A stretch of DNA of 64,000 nucleotides. Source: Blastomussa wellsi. Lineage: Eukaryota; Cnidaria; Anthozoa; Scleractinia; Plerogyridae. The notes below the pieces were generated by a model. The model did no database searches. It was not told the origin of the DNA and was given only the letters and a program-made list of their open reading frames with translations. This document shows, piece after piece, positions 26,301 to 33,340 of this stretch. The stretch covers positions 14,756,964 through 14,820,963 of the forward strand of contig OX393570.1 in NCBI GenBank assembly GCA_947652115.1. Direction: 5' to 3'. The first letter of the stretch is position 1, and every line of letters begins with the position of its first letter. The position numbers and the translations under genes are program-made.

Positions 26301-28114
26301 CAGGTCTTGTCGAGAGCTGTCGACCGGATCATGGCTATACCCATGATAGGTAAGACTGACTAAGGCGATTCTCCTGTCATCACTTGTTTTGTCAATTTTT
26401 GGAAATCCCAGGGGGGGGGGGGGGGAGAGTTGTAGACTGGTAAACCTGTGTTTCAGTAAACTGTGAGAAGGCTGATCAACTAGAAAGCTCTGCTCCTTTG
26501 GACACCGCACACCTATTAACTGTCTACATTAAGGCCTAATGTCATTCCTTTATCTTTTCTTTATGTATAATATAAATAGTGTGTAAATGCTTTGGATAGT
26601 GTGAATAAAGAACTGAACTGAATAAGGTGAAACACGCAAGGGACGCAAGTAGCGAAGTGCGAGTCAGCGCGAAAATCAGTCTTGTGCGAAGCACCAAACG
26701 TGAGCTTGGCCCTGGGATTCCTGGTCAAATTGGAATTTAGAAAAGTAAAGAATCCGGTGAAAATACCTCGCGTCAAGACGAGAAGACTGTGATCATACAT
26801 GTATGTTAATGAGAAATTGCCTGGTGATCACGTCAGCTAACTTTATTCTTCGCACAAATGCCACTTAAGCTGGTTCTCTGAAAGAGGGAAGTGGACGAAT
26901 TAAAAGAGTGTTTTGCTAACTTGTTGTCACGTTTCCTTATGTTGACAGTCGTGCTGTGAAGATTCTGTTTGAAATTCTCAGCTGTTATACACAGGAGGAG
27001 CAGAGACTGTTTTTACAGTTTGTCACAGGCAGCCCAAGGCTACCTGTTGGAGGTGAGAACGCTTGTCTGGTACATAGAAATAAATGAATTCTCGGTTACT
27101 TTGTTATGACATTCGTCCAACTGAAGAAGTAGCGGTTTTCAAGGAAGTCTTCGATGTTTGTTGCTGTCCTGTGGCAAACACCGGAAAACTGCGATAGCGA
27201 GGCCTGGGCCTATATCTGTGTACAGGGCTCTATAATTATGGATGGCTTCTCATTGGAACGAATTATGTGGACTTTTTATGTGAGGGGGGGGGGGGGGTTG
27301 GGGTCTCCACTTGGACACAGTGAACTTCCAATTTAAGCAATTGTAATAAAGAAGCCTGAAAAATTCAGGACTTCAACGGGATTCGAACCCGTGACCTCCG
27401 TGATACCGGTGTGATGCTCTACCAACTGAGCTATGAAGCCACACATTGAGAGCGAGGTCATCTGTGAGGTCATATTTTCCAATGAGAGGGGTGAAATGAT
27501 GTCTGTGAAATAATTCATGTATGAACTGCGAATGTAGTTTAAAGTGCGAATGTAGATTAAAGTGAGAAATGATCATCGCAGTAAATTCCCAAAGAATGAT
27601 TTTCCCGAAAAATATGCACAAGAAGGTCTGCAGTCATCAAATGACTATCACAAGTCTGTGGACATGATTCAGCTTTCGTCAATCAAAATTGTAGGCTCAG
27701 TGTAATCAGAAGAGATTTGGGGGCTTATACGGGGTGACTGGGAGAGTTCGGGAGGTAGTATTGGAATTTTACAGTTCCCCTGAAGGTTAGGAAAGATTGG
27801 ACATGCAAGTTTGAAGCACGTGTTGTTAGGGCCAATCATATTGATCTGCGGATTCTCTTACTGGGATGATGGCAACCTGGGCACTGGTATGACAATCATT
27901 ATATTTTTTTGTAATAGGCCTGCGGAGTCTTAACCCGCCGCTGACCATAGTACGTAAGTCATTTGAGCCTCCTCTGTGCGCTGATAACTACTTGCCGTCC
28001 GTCATGACCTGTGTCAACTACTTGAAGCTGCCAGACTACTCCAGCAACGAGATCATGGCCAGCAAACTAAAGCTGGCAGCTTTAGAGGGACAGCGCTCAT
28101 TCCACTTGTCTTAA
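508..28114 (+). CDS. TRIP12: TRIP12-type HECT E3 ubiquitin-protein ligase, 3' 45 exons (5' end outside window)
   Basis: Exons: 508-561, 1395-1502, 1831-1899, 2173-2226, 2901-3012, 3370-3437, 3885-3934, 4425-4453, 4910-5118, 5815-6401, 6983-7214, 7860-7929, 8033-8139, 11386-11412, 12063-12148, 12274-12358, 12467-12499, 12865-12936, 13425-13471, 13552-13594, 14265-14351, 14444-14491, 14668-14699, 15369-15396, 15541-15572, 15762-15843, 16121-16203, 16390-16505, 17089-17142, 18777-18859, 19134-19215, 19325-19385, 20504-20588, 21390-21458, 21771-21869, 22584-22698, 22771-22797, 23162-23212, 23707-24086, 24296-24349, 24612-24725, 25747-25795, 26304-26349, 26949-27052, 27918-28114. Phases agree at every junction and give 1439 residues plus stop, close to the matching part of the roughly 2000-residue vertebrate protein. 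Order: armadillo-like repeats (to about residue 180), WWE (about 199-251), a long conserved middle (e.g. [22 protein letters not shown]), HECT (about 1060-1439) ending in SFHLS. Family role: ubiquitin transfer in the N-terminal ubiquitin-fusion degradation pathway and DNA-damage signalling in the nucleus. Least certain: donors at 6402 (GTTTGG) and 7215 (GTTCAA) and the 22771 exon. Confidence 0.93.
985..1275 (+). mobile_element. tRNA-derived SINE, family A, copy 1
   Basis: The 5' end resembles a tRNA with an A-box-like GGCCTGATGGTTAGTGCG and a B box GGGTTCGAGTCC. A body follows (CACAGTGCCTCTCT, CCCATCCAGGGGGGAGTAG, GCCTGATGGGCCACTAGG) that recurs at 5225-5475. It lies in a TRIP12 intron in sense orientation. 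It creates an accidental 155-codon open frame that is not a gene. Confidence 0.8.
2526..2702. mobile_element. Palindromic MITE (TGTGTTCCT termini)
   Basis: The termini TGTGTTCCTTTGGGGTGATC and, inverted, TGTGTTCCTGTGGGATGATC bracket long arms built from GATCAGTGATCCAAGATC. The element lies in a TRIP12 intron, is non-coding, and should form a near-complete hairpin. The superfamily is not assigned. Confidence 0.8.
4910..5118 (+). CDS. TRIP12: TRIP12 exon encoding the WWE domain
   Basis: This 209-base exon reads [19 protein letters not shown] followed by [17 protein letters not shown] and a TVDFNSMQQ ending, the classic WWE fold with its W-W-E spacing. WWE domains in ubiquitin ligases bind poly(ADP-ribose) or ADP-ribose (family knowledge). 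It enters in phase 1 from the 29-base exon at 4425-4453 and ends in phase 0 before a GTATGT donor. The conserved aromatic and Arg positions are present, so ligand binding is plausible but untested. Confidence 0.92.
5215..5480 (+). mobile_element. tRNA-derived SINE, family A, copy 2
   Basis: The body matches the 985-1275 copy (CACAGTGCCTCTCTTCACCC, TAACCCTGCGATGGA, GCCTGATGGGCCACTAGGC). The tRNA-like head is degraded: the B box has become GGTTCGAGGGG. It contains an 18-base G run near 5381-5398. It sits in a TRIP12 intron. Confidence 0.75.
8436..8483 (-). ncRNA. Hammerhead-ribozyme-like motif in left Penelope repeat
   Basis: On the minus strand a 48-base segment fits a type I hammerhead. Stem I is GATTC plus GCT pairing with AGC plus GAATC. 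The first core is CCGACGA. Stem II is GGGC-TAAC-GCTC. The second core is GAAAC, followed at once by GTC. Stem III would have only two pairs and no loop, so cleavage would need a dimer. The core has C where U4 is usual. The predicted cut lies after GTC at 8448. Confidence 0.6.
8532..9521 (-). pseudogene. Penelope-like ORF 3' part with GIY-YIG endonuclease
   Basis: A 329-codon open frame starts inside the terminal repeat, so the visible ATG is not its true start. The N-terminal half is the tail of a reverse transcriptase, without the catalytic motifs. A Cys-rich linker follows ([11 protein letters not shown]), then a GIY-YIG nuclease whose core is [20 protein letters not shown] with LGDRFREHL after it. 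GIY-YIG nucleases nick target DNA during Penelope insertion (family knowledge). Without the RT core the copy cannot move on its own. Confidence 0.85.
9530..9577 (+). ncRNA. Hammerhead-ribozyme-like motif in right Penelope repeat
   Basis: This is the inverted partner of the 8436-8483 motif, on the plus strand. The same GATTC/GAATC and GCT/AGC stem I, CCGACGA core and GAAACGTC are present. Stem II is GGGC-TAAC-GCTT, with one G-U pair replacing a G-C pair, so folding is preserved. The predicted cut lies after position 9565. Confidence 0.58.
10120..10345 (+). repeat. Repeat with U1-snRNA-like segment, copy 1
   Basis: At 10193 a segment starts ATACTTACCT, as U1 snRNA does. Shortly after comes a stem-loop CCCACC-ATGAACCAAGA-GGTGGG resembling U1 stem-loop I. 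The upstream part (GGTAACCATGGCAACC, TCACACTGA, CAGTGGAGA) is shared with 44110-44420. The rest does not clearly follow U1 and no Sm site was confirmed, so I call it a repeat, possibly snRNA-derived. It lies in a TRIP12 intron. Confidence 0.4.
10553..11301 (-). mobile_element. Tigger/pogo-like DNA transposon, internally deleted
   Basis: Terminal inverted repeats CAGTCGAACCTCGATTATC and the inverse, ending CGAGGTTCGACTG, are flanked by TA on both sides (10551-10552 and 11302-11303). TA target duplication and CAGT-type termini fit the pogo/Tigger branch of Tc1/mariner. Sub-terminal repeats of GTCCGGATAATCGA occur at both ends. It lies in the same TRIP12 intron as the Penelope remnant. Confidence 0.85.
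10830..11240 (-). pseudogene. Transposase fragment (DDE_1, Tigger/Jerky type)
   Basis: The reading frame on the minus strand contains [19 protein letters not shown] with the first catalytic Asp in NADETG, then [19 protein letters not shown] and [18 protein letters not shown], all typical of Tigger/Jerky DDE domains. The next conserved block (LLLLDNAPSH in the family) breaks down to LLLLIAMRS. The DNA-binding N-terminus is absent. Not functional. Confidence 0.82.
13176..13308. mobile_element. Short MITE (CCGTATTTATTC termini, TA flanks)
   Basis: The element runs between TA dinucleotides. Its inverted ends are CCGTATTTATTC and GAATAAATACGG. The interior repeats AATAAGCGCCCACC three times. It lies in a TRIP12 intron and is non-coding. 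Confidence 0.8.
13634..13951. mobile_element. MITE with GGTTGTTTACCATTTAC termini
   Basis: Inverted termini GGTTGTTTACCATTTAC and GTAAATGGTAAACAACC enclose a degenerate palindrome. It begins 40 bases after the donor of exon 13552-13594, so it nearly touches coding sequence. Confidence 0.75.
15121..15321. mobile_element. Palindromic MITE with 9-bp target duplication
   Basis: The inverted ends GGTGATGGCTAAAAGGG and GGTGATGGTTAAAAGGG bound a palindrome of about 200 bases. Its arms share GACGTTTCTAACCATGAAC and ACACATTGAGTTGTCTTAC. Perfect 9-base duplications CAATGAAAG occur at 15112-15120 and 15322-15330. A 9-bp duplication suggests a Mutator-like family. It lies in a TRIP12 intron, 47 bases before the exon at 15369. 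Confidence 0.85.
17200..17440 (-). mobile_element. tRNA-derived SINE, family B (Leu-like head)
   Basis: Read on the minus strand it starts GTAGCGTGGCCGAGTGG, then TTTAGGGCGCTGG and a B-box-like CCGGGTTCAAGGTTCC. These resemble a serine/leucine-type tRNA head with a Pol III promoter. A non-tRNA body follows toward 17200. It is antisense in a TRIP12 intron. Confidence 0.75.
17590..18397. mobile_element. Long palindromic MITE flanked by TTAA
   Basis: AGTGCTACTA at the left and TAGTAGCACT at the right are each bordered by TTAA (17586-17589, 18398-18401). Inner arms also match inversely: GACGTCATC, AAATTTGCATATTTT-like and TTCAAGTTTTT segments. TTAA borders suggest a piggyBac-type origin, but terminal CCC is absent. 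A related end (TTAAAGTGCCACTAC) starts near 14715. It fills about half of the intron 17143-18776. Confidence 0.65.
19580..19890. repeat. Dispersed palindromic repeat, copy 1
   Basis: A core palindrome (CGAGCCGTACTGGAGAATAT to ATATTCCCCAGTACGGCC) lies within a longer shared unit. The left flank (AGCTTGTTCTTTCTGAG-like, CCTCTGAATTCAAGTCAC, TTTTTAACAAGCAT) and the right border CGGTTAGTAAGAGGTTAA recur at 22225-22497. It is non-coding and lies in a TRIP12 intron. Confidence 0.8.
20681..20837. mobile_element. MITE with CCAGTCACATGGTACAAAATA arms
   Basis: Inverted arms ACCCAGTCACATGGTACAAA and TTTGTACCATGTGACTGGGT enclose a shorter palindrome around GGGACAT and ATGTCCC. It abuts the related nested element at 20850-21315. 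Confidence 0.8.
20850..21315. mobile_element. MITE split by a Penelope solo repeat
   Basis: The left end GGTCACATGGTACAAAATCC and the right end GGATTTTGTATCATGTGATC are inverted copies of one another. Inner arms (CACTGGGACATCCAAAACAA and TTGTTTGGCCGTCCCAGTG) continue the pairing on both sides of the 20943-21190 insertion. The MITE is therefore older than the Penelope insertion. Confidence 0.78.
20943..21190 (-). mobile_element. Solo Penelope-like terminal repeat with hammerhead-like motif
   Basis: About 248 bases match the left terminal repeat of 8330-9627, from GGGGGTAAGTTTCTAAAG through the hammerhead-like segment to GGTGCCTGGTAACGTG. The motif at about 21049-21098 keeps the CCGACGA core, stem II and GAAACGTCAGC. 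The outer part of stem I is altered. No coding region remains. Confidence 0.82.
22225..22497. repeat. Dispersed palindromic repeat, copy 2
   Basis: This is the second copy of the 19580-19890 unit, in the same orientation, 2.6 kb away in the next TRIP12 introns. It shares CGAGCCGTACTGGGGAATAT and CAGTACGGCCCTCGCGCTCG. Confidence 0.8.
22584..28114 (+). CDS. TRIP12: TRIP12 HECT catalytic domain exons
   Basis: Ten exons (22584 to 28114) encode the HECT domain. The N-lobe begins with [19 protein letters not shown] and continues through [20 protein letters not shown]. The C-lobe holds the conserved [25 protein letters not shown] and [17 protein letters not shown]. The catalytic cysteine codon is TGT at 28010-28012, 34 residues from the C-terminus counting the Cys. 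This Cys accepts ubiquitin as a thioester before transfer to the substrate. The terminal Phe-His-Leu-Ser is intact, so the enzyme appears functional. Confidence 0.95.
23285..23380. repeat. (TTA)n microsatellite
   Basis: Roughly 95 bases of imperfect then pure TTA repeats lie in the TRIP12 intron before the exon at 23707. Confidence 0.95.
24935..25112 (-). mobile_element. tRNA-derived SINE, family D
   Basis: Read on the minus strand, a B box GGGTTCGACTCCCG lies next to GGCCC. It is followed by a body with TTGGTTCTCGGCCTCGGAGG and TTTTTGAGGAGAGGGG. It lies in a TRIP12 intron beside a decayed Penelope repeat relic (about 25115-25200, with TGACGTTTCGAGCGTTAG). Confidence 0.65.
25219..25659. mobile_element. 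MITE with CAGTGCTCGACACTAAC termini
   Basis: Inverted ends CAGTGCTCGACACTAAC and GTTAGTGTCGAGCACTG bound about 440 non-coding bases with several CTAGCC/GGCTAG pairs. CAGTG ends suggest hAT, but no clear 8-bp target duplication was seen. Confidence 0.72.
27345..27460 (-). mobile_element. tRNA-derived SINE, family C, copy 1
   Basis: On the minus strand a near-complete tRNA shape is visible: GGCTTCATAGCTCAGTTGG, then GTAGAGCATCACACCGG, then GGGTTCGAATCCC closing the acceptor with TGAAGTC. The anticodon arm does not pair properly. The CTGAATTTTTCAGGCTTC-type tail and a shared leader (CTCGCTCTCAATGTG) are repeated at 48955 and 58640, so it is a SINE and not a working tRNA gene. Confidence 0.75.
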
Positions 28115-28339
28115 GACTGCAGTGTGCTACATTTATTGCGGCATATCAACAAACGAAGATGATTATCTAAAAGTTACTGTTTTTAGCCTCTTTTCTGCAA
28201 GGAATTCGCTTAGAAGTAAACATCCAAGATCTCAAAAATCAATTGAATAGACCGCTAAATTCAAGAGTAGGTGATAGTAGCTAAATCTTGTCTCTTCCAA
28301 GAGTTCGGTTAGTTGCGGAACAGCGTGAAAGAAAGGCAA

Positions 28340-28478
28340 GGGGCTTAGACAGAGGGGCTTACACTGAGGGGCTTAGACAGAGGGGCTTAGACGGGGAGGG
28401 ACTTGGACCGGGAGGGGCTTAGACAGAGGGGCTTAGACGGGGACGGACTTGGACAGGGAGGGGCTGAGACAGAGGGGC
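28340..28478. repeat. G-rich minisatellite in TRIP12 3' UTR
   Basis: About eight imperfect copies of a 15-19 base unit built on AGGGGCTTAGACAG, with variants such as GGGACTTGGACCGG, run head to tail about 225 bases after the TRIP12 stop codon. The transcribed strand is G-rich. Confidence 0.85.
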
Positions 28479-28956
28479 TCTGTCTCTACAACAAACCCTC
28501 GTGTTTCTCCTTTTACTCGCTGTTCTTCGCTCTGCACTGCAACTAACCGAATGCTTAGGACAGGTTACTAAGTATTGAATAAACTATAGCAAAATGTGGT
28601 AATCTTGAGTAAGGTATCTCAAAATGCGTCAAATCAAAGTTTGCTATATTTATCTTCATAGATGTTCGGCTGCTTGACTTTACCTTTTACAAGGCTTAGT
28701 GGCTTGGTTACCTCTGGTAATGGAATAATTTGTAATAGTTAGGTCATCTCAAGTAGCCAGTTTTATTGTTTGCAGTAGAAATAGAAAGACCTTATTGCAG
28801 TATGACACATACCAAAAACGCTTCATTTAAGTTGTCATTCTTCCTTTTTTTGTCGTTTGTATCTTTTCTCCAAAACCTGTTACGTTTCTTTGCCCGGGTC
28901 TCTTTTTATTCGTTCGCGTAAGATTCGAAGTGCTAGAATATCATTTGTAATATATA

Positions 28957-28962
28957 AATAAA
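28957..28962 (+). promoter_or_regulatory. Candidate poly(A) signal of TRIP12
   Basis: An AATAAA hexamer about 840 bases past the stop, in a TA-rich context, is the best match to a polyadenylation signal. An earlier AATAAA at 28578 could give a shorter 3' end. Confidence 0.55.
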
Positions 28963-28980
28963 ACATTTTTATATATACAT

Positions 28981-30370
28981 AAAGCAGTTGTATATAAACT
29001 CGATGGATTGTTTCCTCTTCAGAGTTCCATCAAGCAATACCAGACTGTTTTAATGCGCTTTTTATTTAATGTGACGCGGTACACATATTGGAATGAGGTC
29101 GATTGCTATGAATTAACCTGCTAATGTTGAGTAGCGGTTTTAATGTGAAATATAAAACATGGATGATTTTGCGAGCTAAGGGTGTGAACTTTCTAAATAT
29201 GCAAAACAACAAAGGGGTTCATTGTAAATAATCGGCTAAACGTAGAGTTTTGACCATTGCTAACTGTTTTTCTTGCCGCTATGTTTGACTTATTAAATCG
29301 TACATTAGGTACTAGATGTCACTTTTTTGTAATTGTACAAAGCAAGACATAATAACCTTACTACTGGTCGCTGCCGTGGCTCGGATACTTAAGGTCAGTA
29401 ATGGGACATGTAAAGATTCTGTCTTTTGCTTGCAAGTAAAATAAAACAAAAATAATTGTTAAGCTGGTAGCCTGCGAATTTTGAGGGGAAAACTTCCCGC
29501 CCAAAGCCCCACTAAGGAACCTGTTTGCGTGCTATGAATGGTCAATTCGAGTTCATTATAGCTCCAAACACGCGGTTTAAAATTAATTAATACAGCAGCT
29601 AATAATTGTTGAAGACCATTGTCACTATAATGCGCATGTGCAGCCTTAATTCACAGTGTCTGGCAACAAAAATTTTGTAAGGTTGCGCACTGCACGCTGC
29701 CACCACTGTGGCGTTCTGCAATTGTTTGGATTTTTCATGTGCCCTCGAAAATATATTTGTCTACCCTCATTCCCTTGTTTTTGCTTTCGCCCCGAGATGA
29801 ATTGTCACCCAAGATAAAACACCCTCTTTGTCGGGCCGCCACGCGGATAGTCCTGGGGAAGAGGGTGGTTGTCTTCATGTCATGAATAAAACGCTGTTGA
29901 TTCTCATTATCGATCATTACCTTCTCCCATATTATTTGCAATACAAAACAAACAATAGGCTCACCAATCCCTTGCCTGTTTTTAACTACCATGTGATAGT
30001 AGCATGGTGCAATCTTTTCTTCATTTTATTGGAAATATCTCAAACATTCAGTGTTATTGTGCAACCTTAACTCAAGGTTTTTCGAATGAATTATATAACA
30101 GTGATGTTATGCTCAACACCTGCACACAAAAACAAAACATTTCATTTTCGCTAAAAATCAATGTGAGGCTGATTTGAGACCGTTGTGCTCCACCACCTCT
30201 TCTGTTCAATTCTATTGTTTACCTCCAGGGCTACGGAAGGGTTCATAGAGGGTACAGGAAAGGTACAGAGGGCGTGCAGAGGTGATACAGAAGGGGTGCA
30301 AAGTGTCTGGGAATCGTTTTTTCCTCTTTCAAAAGTTACGGCAAAGAGAGTGGTTGTTTTATAGACCTAC
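28981..30370. other. Intergenic, nothing recognised
   Basis: No exon chain, known domain or clear transposon boundary was found on either strand. Weak imperfect repeats of GGTACAGAGGG occur near 30230-30300. Confidence 0.6.
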
Positions 30371-30373
30371 TTA

Positions 30374-30706
30374 AGGCTGGTTTTTACTAGCGCATTAGCA
30401 TAACGACATAAGCACAAGAGAAACGGAAAGTGTCCATTCTTCTTCTCGAATGGTGATTTCTCTTTCTCACATAACAATTTCTTGTTCTCGCATCGGTCTT
30501 TTTCTCGATTAATAGTTTCTCGTTATCAAAAGGTAATTCATAATCTCACACCACAATTTTCTATTCTCGTATCATGATCTCCATTTCTCATATGGTAATT
30601 TACGAATCTCACACAACGATTTCTCATTCTCGTATCATGATTTCATTTCTCATATGGTGATTTCTAAAACTCACATATCAATTACTAAAACTCGATAGGT
30701 CATTTT

Positions 30707-30743
<37 letters not shown>

Positions 30744-30880
30744 CTTATGCTTATGTCGCCTTACGTCGCGGTGATTCCTAGTGAAAACAATATGAAAAAC
30801 ACAAGTGTGTTTGTTCTTCTTATGCTCGTGCTTATGTCGTTATGCCTGTGCTTGTGCGCTAGTGAACACCAGCCTTTAGG
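30374..30880. mobile_element. Inverted-repeat element with internal short tandem repeats
   Basis: The arms AAGGCTGGTTTTTACTAGCG and CGCTAGTGAACACCAGCCTT bound the element. Further inverted matches include ACGACATAAGCAC. The middle (about 30440-30700) is a degenerate array of 18-24 base units built on TTTCTCATTCTCGTATCATG. It is non-coding and directly abuts the next MITE. Confidence 0.75.
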
Positions 30881-31063
30881 GCATGATTACATGAGCCGGG
30901 CTGGCCCGGTTATCCGGACTTGTTGCAGTTTTCCGAGATCTCGGCACGTCTGGTAAACGCAAGAAAAATTTACTTCGCGATTACATCACAACCGGGCCAG
31001 CCCGGTTTGCCGACAAAGCAAACCAGCCTGGCACCCCGGCTCATGTAATCAGGCCCTTAATTT
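30877..31063. mobile_element. MITE with AGGGCMTGATTACATGAGCC termini
   Basis: Inverted ends TTAGGGCATGATTACATGAG and, read inversely, TTAAGGGCCTGATTACATGA. Inner arms are GGGCTGGCCCGGTT and AACCGGGCCAGCCCGG. Confidence 0.82.
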
Positions 31064-32100
31064 AACCCATTGGCTCCCGTGCCAACCAAAACCGGCCAGG
31101 ACCAGAGGCCCAAAGAATGACACCTAGCCCACAATGCAAAGCGTCGTTGTTTTCCAGCGGGAGATCGCAAGGTGGCGGGTTTACTTGAAAATTTCTTTAT
31201 ATTCTCCACGGATAATTTCTGCTTTTTGTCGATGTAAAAGGTAGGAAATCAATGTTTTCTGGCTTTTTAATGTATATTTCAGAATATTCATGGACCAATT
31301 CCGTCAGCTAAACAATAAATTTGATTGTTGTAAATGACCTCCGAACATTGCCCCCCAAATTGGGAGCATGCACAAAGAACTCGTTCTGTAGTTGTCAGTC
31401 AATCAGATTTTTTAGATTTGACAATGAGGGCAATGAGTCCGCGAATCGTGGACTTCCGTTGTTGGAGTGATTCTTGGTGCTGACAAAAAGGAGCGCGGCC
31501 ACGCTGCTTGTCCTCTTGATATTCCTAGTTTCAAACATTGCTTTTTTATCAGAGTGATCAGTCAACAGGTTTCGTTTTGCCAAAATTTTTCTCGAATTTT
31601 GTTATAGTTATGATTAATTGATAATAGGACTTCGTGTCGTCCAATTCTGTCTGTAAATCCTGTAATCATACTCCCGCTTCACGGTCGTCCAGAGACCCAA
31701 GGAAAGCCATCAGCACCCACTAAAAATGGTATTTAGCGCGAGAAGAACGATATCTATAATTTCTTATCATGACAGCGATTTCTCGATTTGCCTACTGTGC
31801 GCCATTAGGAAGGGTCTAAAATCTATGCAGCAAAATATAAATACAAGTGAAAATAGAGAAAAAAAAACTGGGACAGGCGTATATCTCACCGACCTAAGTG
31901 GTGGCGCAACTCACAAAGCTTGAGAGTGGAATGCCCCTGAGATCAGTTGCATGGGAGGGCTTGACCGGGACACCACACCCATTTAACTCTGCCTCGAATT
32001 TGATGTAAACCTTGGAACCTCCGAAGAGGCCTCTCACTGATCTTTCATTTGACGGCTGATTAAAACGCCCGCCACCTTCATCAACACATTGCCGAACACA
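31064..32100. other. Intergenic, unassigned
   Basis: No coding evidence was found. The segment AGGACTTCGTGTCGTCCA near 31625 and the CGGTCGTCCA that follows match a segment at 63305-63390, so part of this is an unnamed dispersed repeat. Confidence 0.5.
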
Positions 32101-32109
32101 GGTATTCGG

Positions 32110-32460
32110 CTATCGGTAAACGCGTTTTAGAAGTGCACGGTGACAAAAATTTTCCTTTTGAGGACCAATTATTGTTCTCAAGAAGTGCCACGGGAAATTT
32201 GATTGTCTCGTTTACGAGATGCTGTTCATCAAAGAACTGAGGCCTAGCCTTAACACTCTGAGTGAATCCATTAGTGCTAAACTCTTTGTTTAGCTTTTAG
32301 CATACTTCTGCTACCTTTTTCTTAATGAATTATTGTTTTTCTTGTATTTATAGAATTTTCACACTATCTTTTTTTACTTGATAATGACGTCCGAGAACGT
32401 CGAAACGTCGTGTATATTTTAACCGTTATATAACCTTCTTTTAAAATTTCTTGAATGTTT
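32110..32460 (+). mobile_element. Probable Penelope-like 3' fragment
   Basis: Near 32390 the sequence GATAATGACGTCCGAGAACG leads into TCGAAACGTCGTG, a stem-loop followed by GAAACGTC, the signature that ends Penelope terminal repeats elsewhere in the window. The region before it has no intact frame. The hammerhead first core is degraded (TTGATAA). Confidence 0.4.
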
Positions 32461-32876
32461 TTAAGAAAACTTTTATCCCAATTTTTTATAGCTTAATGTT
32501 ATAATAAGTCGCTTCTTTTTAATTTTGTTGTAAGACCATTTAAAACGGTTGATTTTATTGGACTCCCTTTGTTACATTCTAGACAAATAAATCATGTGTC
32601 CCCAGAGCCACTTCATCCATGTGCACAAGTCCAGGACAAAGGGCTATGGGGCTTTATGAAGAACCCATCATGGTATATGATTTTGCTGATTTTATATTAT
32701 TTTAGGATTATTCTGTCAGATTCCCAAAAATCTAAGAAATCGCTTTTAGATCTCTTGTTAAAAAAATGCGTATACTACACAAAATCTAAAATCCATTCTA
32801 CGCTGTATATCGCTCTCTGGTTTAATACTCTTCATCAATTGTTAGGTCCACAAAAGAAACATTTCCACAAATATTT

Positions 32877-32943
32877 AAAAATTCTGTCAATAGATTTCAG
32901 AGCTACATTGTTTAGGCTCTGAAACCTATCGACAGAATTTTTT
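32877..32943. repeat. 27-bp hairpin
   Basis: The arms AAATTCTGTCAATAGATTTC and its continuation AGAGC pair with GCTCTGAAACCTATCGACAG and AATTTTT across a 12-base loop, with only two A/G differences. It is intergenic, about 400 bases beyond the PDCD10 stop. Confidence 0.85.
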
Positions 32944-33050
32944 AAGTGTGAAAAATATTTCTTCTGTCAATTAAAAGGTCAAATGTAAGACACCTTTGAC
33001 CTCTTTTGATGTTGCCATGGCAATTAATTTTGATGTGACATGGGCATCAA

Positions 33051-33056
33051 TTTATT
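33051..33056 (-). promoter_or_regulatory. Candidate poly(A) signal of PDCD10
   Basis: AATAAA on the minus strand lies about 285 bases after the PDCD10 stop codon. It is the first canonical hexamer downstream. Confidence 0.5.
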
Positions 33057-33340
33057 CATTGGTAAAATCTACACACATTTATCCCAAAAGTTACCCTTCA
33101 GTATTATTGGTGTTGCTGCAATTGAATTCAGAAGACAGGGATGTGTAAACAATTATTTTGCCTGCTCTCCATTTCTCTAATTTTGAGTATAAGATGCCTT
33201 GCCCTGTATAAATAAGTGTTAACCCAAAAGAAGAGTCTTGAGTCTTCAAAGCAACATTTATGTGGACTGACCCTGCCACAGTGGCATTTGAATAGTGTTA
33301 CCAGCGATTACAAAAGCATTGTTATTTTAACAAAAAAGAA

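Larger units (their letters stand above)
28115..28980 (+). other. TRIP12: TRIP12 3' UTR with minisatellite
   Basis: The sequence after the TAA stop is non-coding. It contains a G-rich minisatellite (28340-28478), a possible early AATAAA at 28578-28583 and a stronger candidate AATAAA at 28957-28962. The end point is inferred from the latter signal; no transcript evidence is available. Confidence 0.6.

Noticed and set aside
27360..27440. A functional tRNA gene on the minus strand
   Set aside because: Acceptor, D and T arms look right, but the anticodon arm does not pair, and the same unit with leader and tail recurs several times, so it is a SINE.
29735..30070. Overlapping open frames on both strands
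   Set aside because: No homology, no exon signals and poor codon character; treated as chance.
32390..32425. Hammerhead ribozyme on the plus strand
   Set aside because: Stem II and GAAACGTC are present, but the first core reads TTGATAA, missing the conserved G8; kept only as a Penelope fragment.
33091..33279. Possible last PDCD10 exon
   Set aside because: The true last exon, with VSANRLINQTNHIL and a proper acceptor, was found at 33341-33428.
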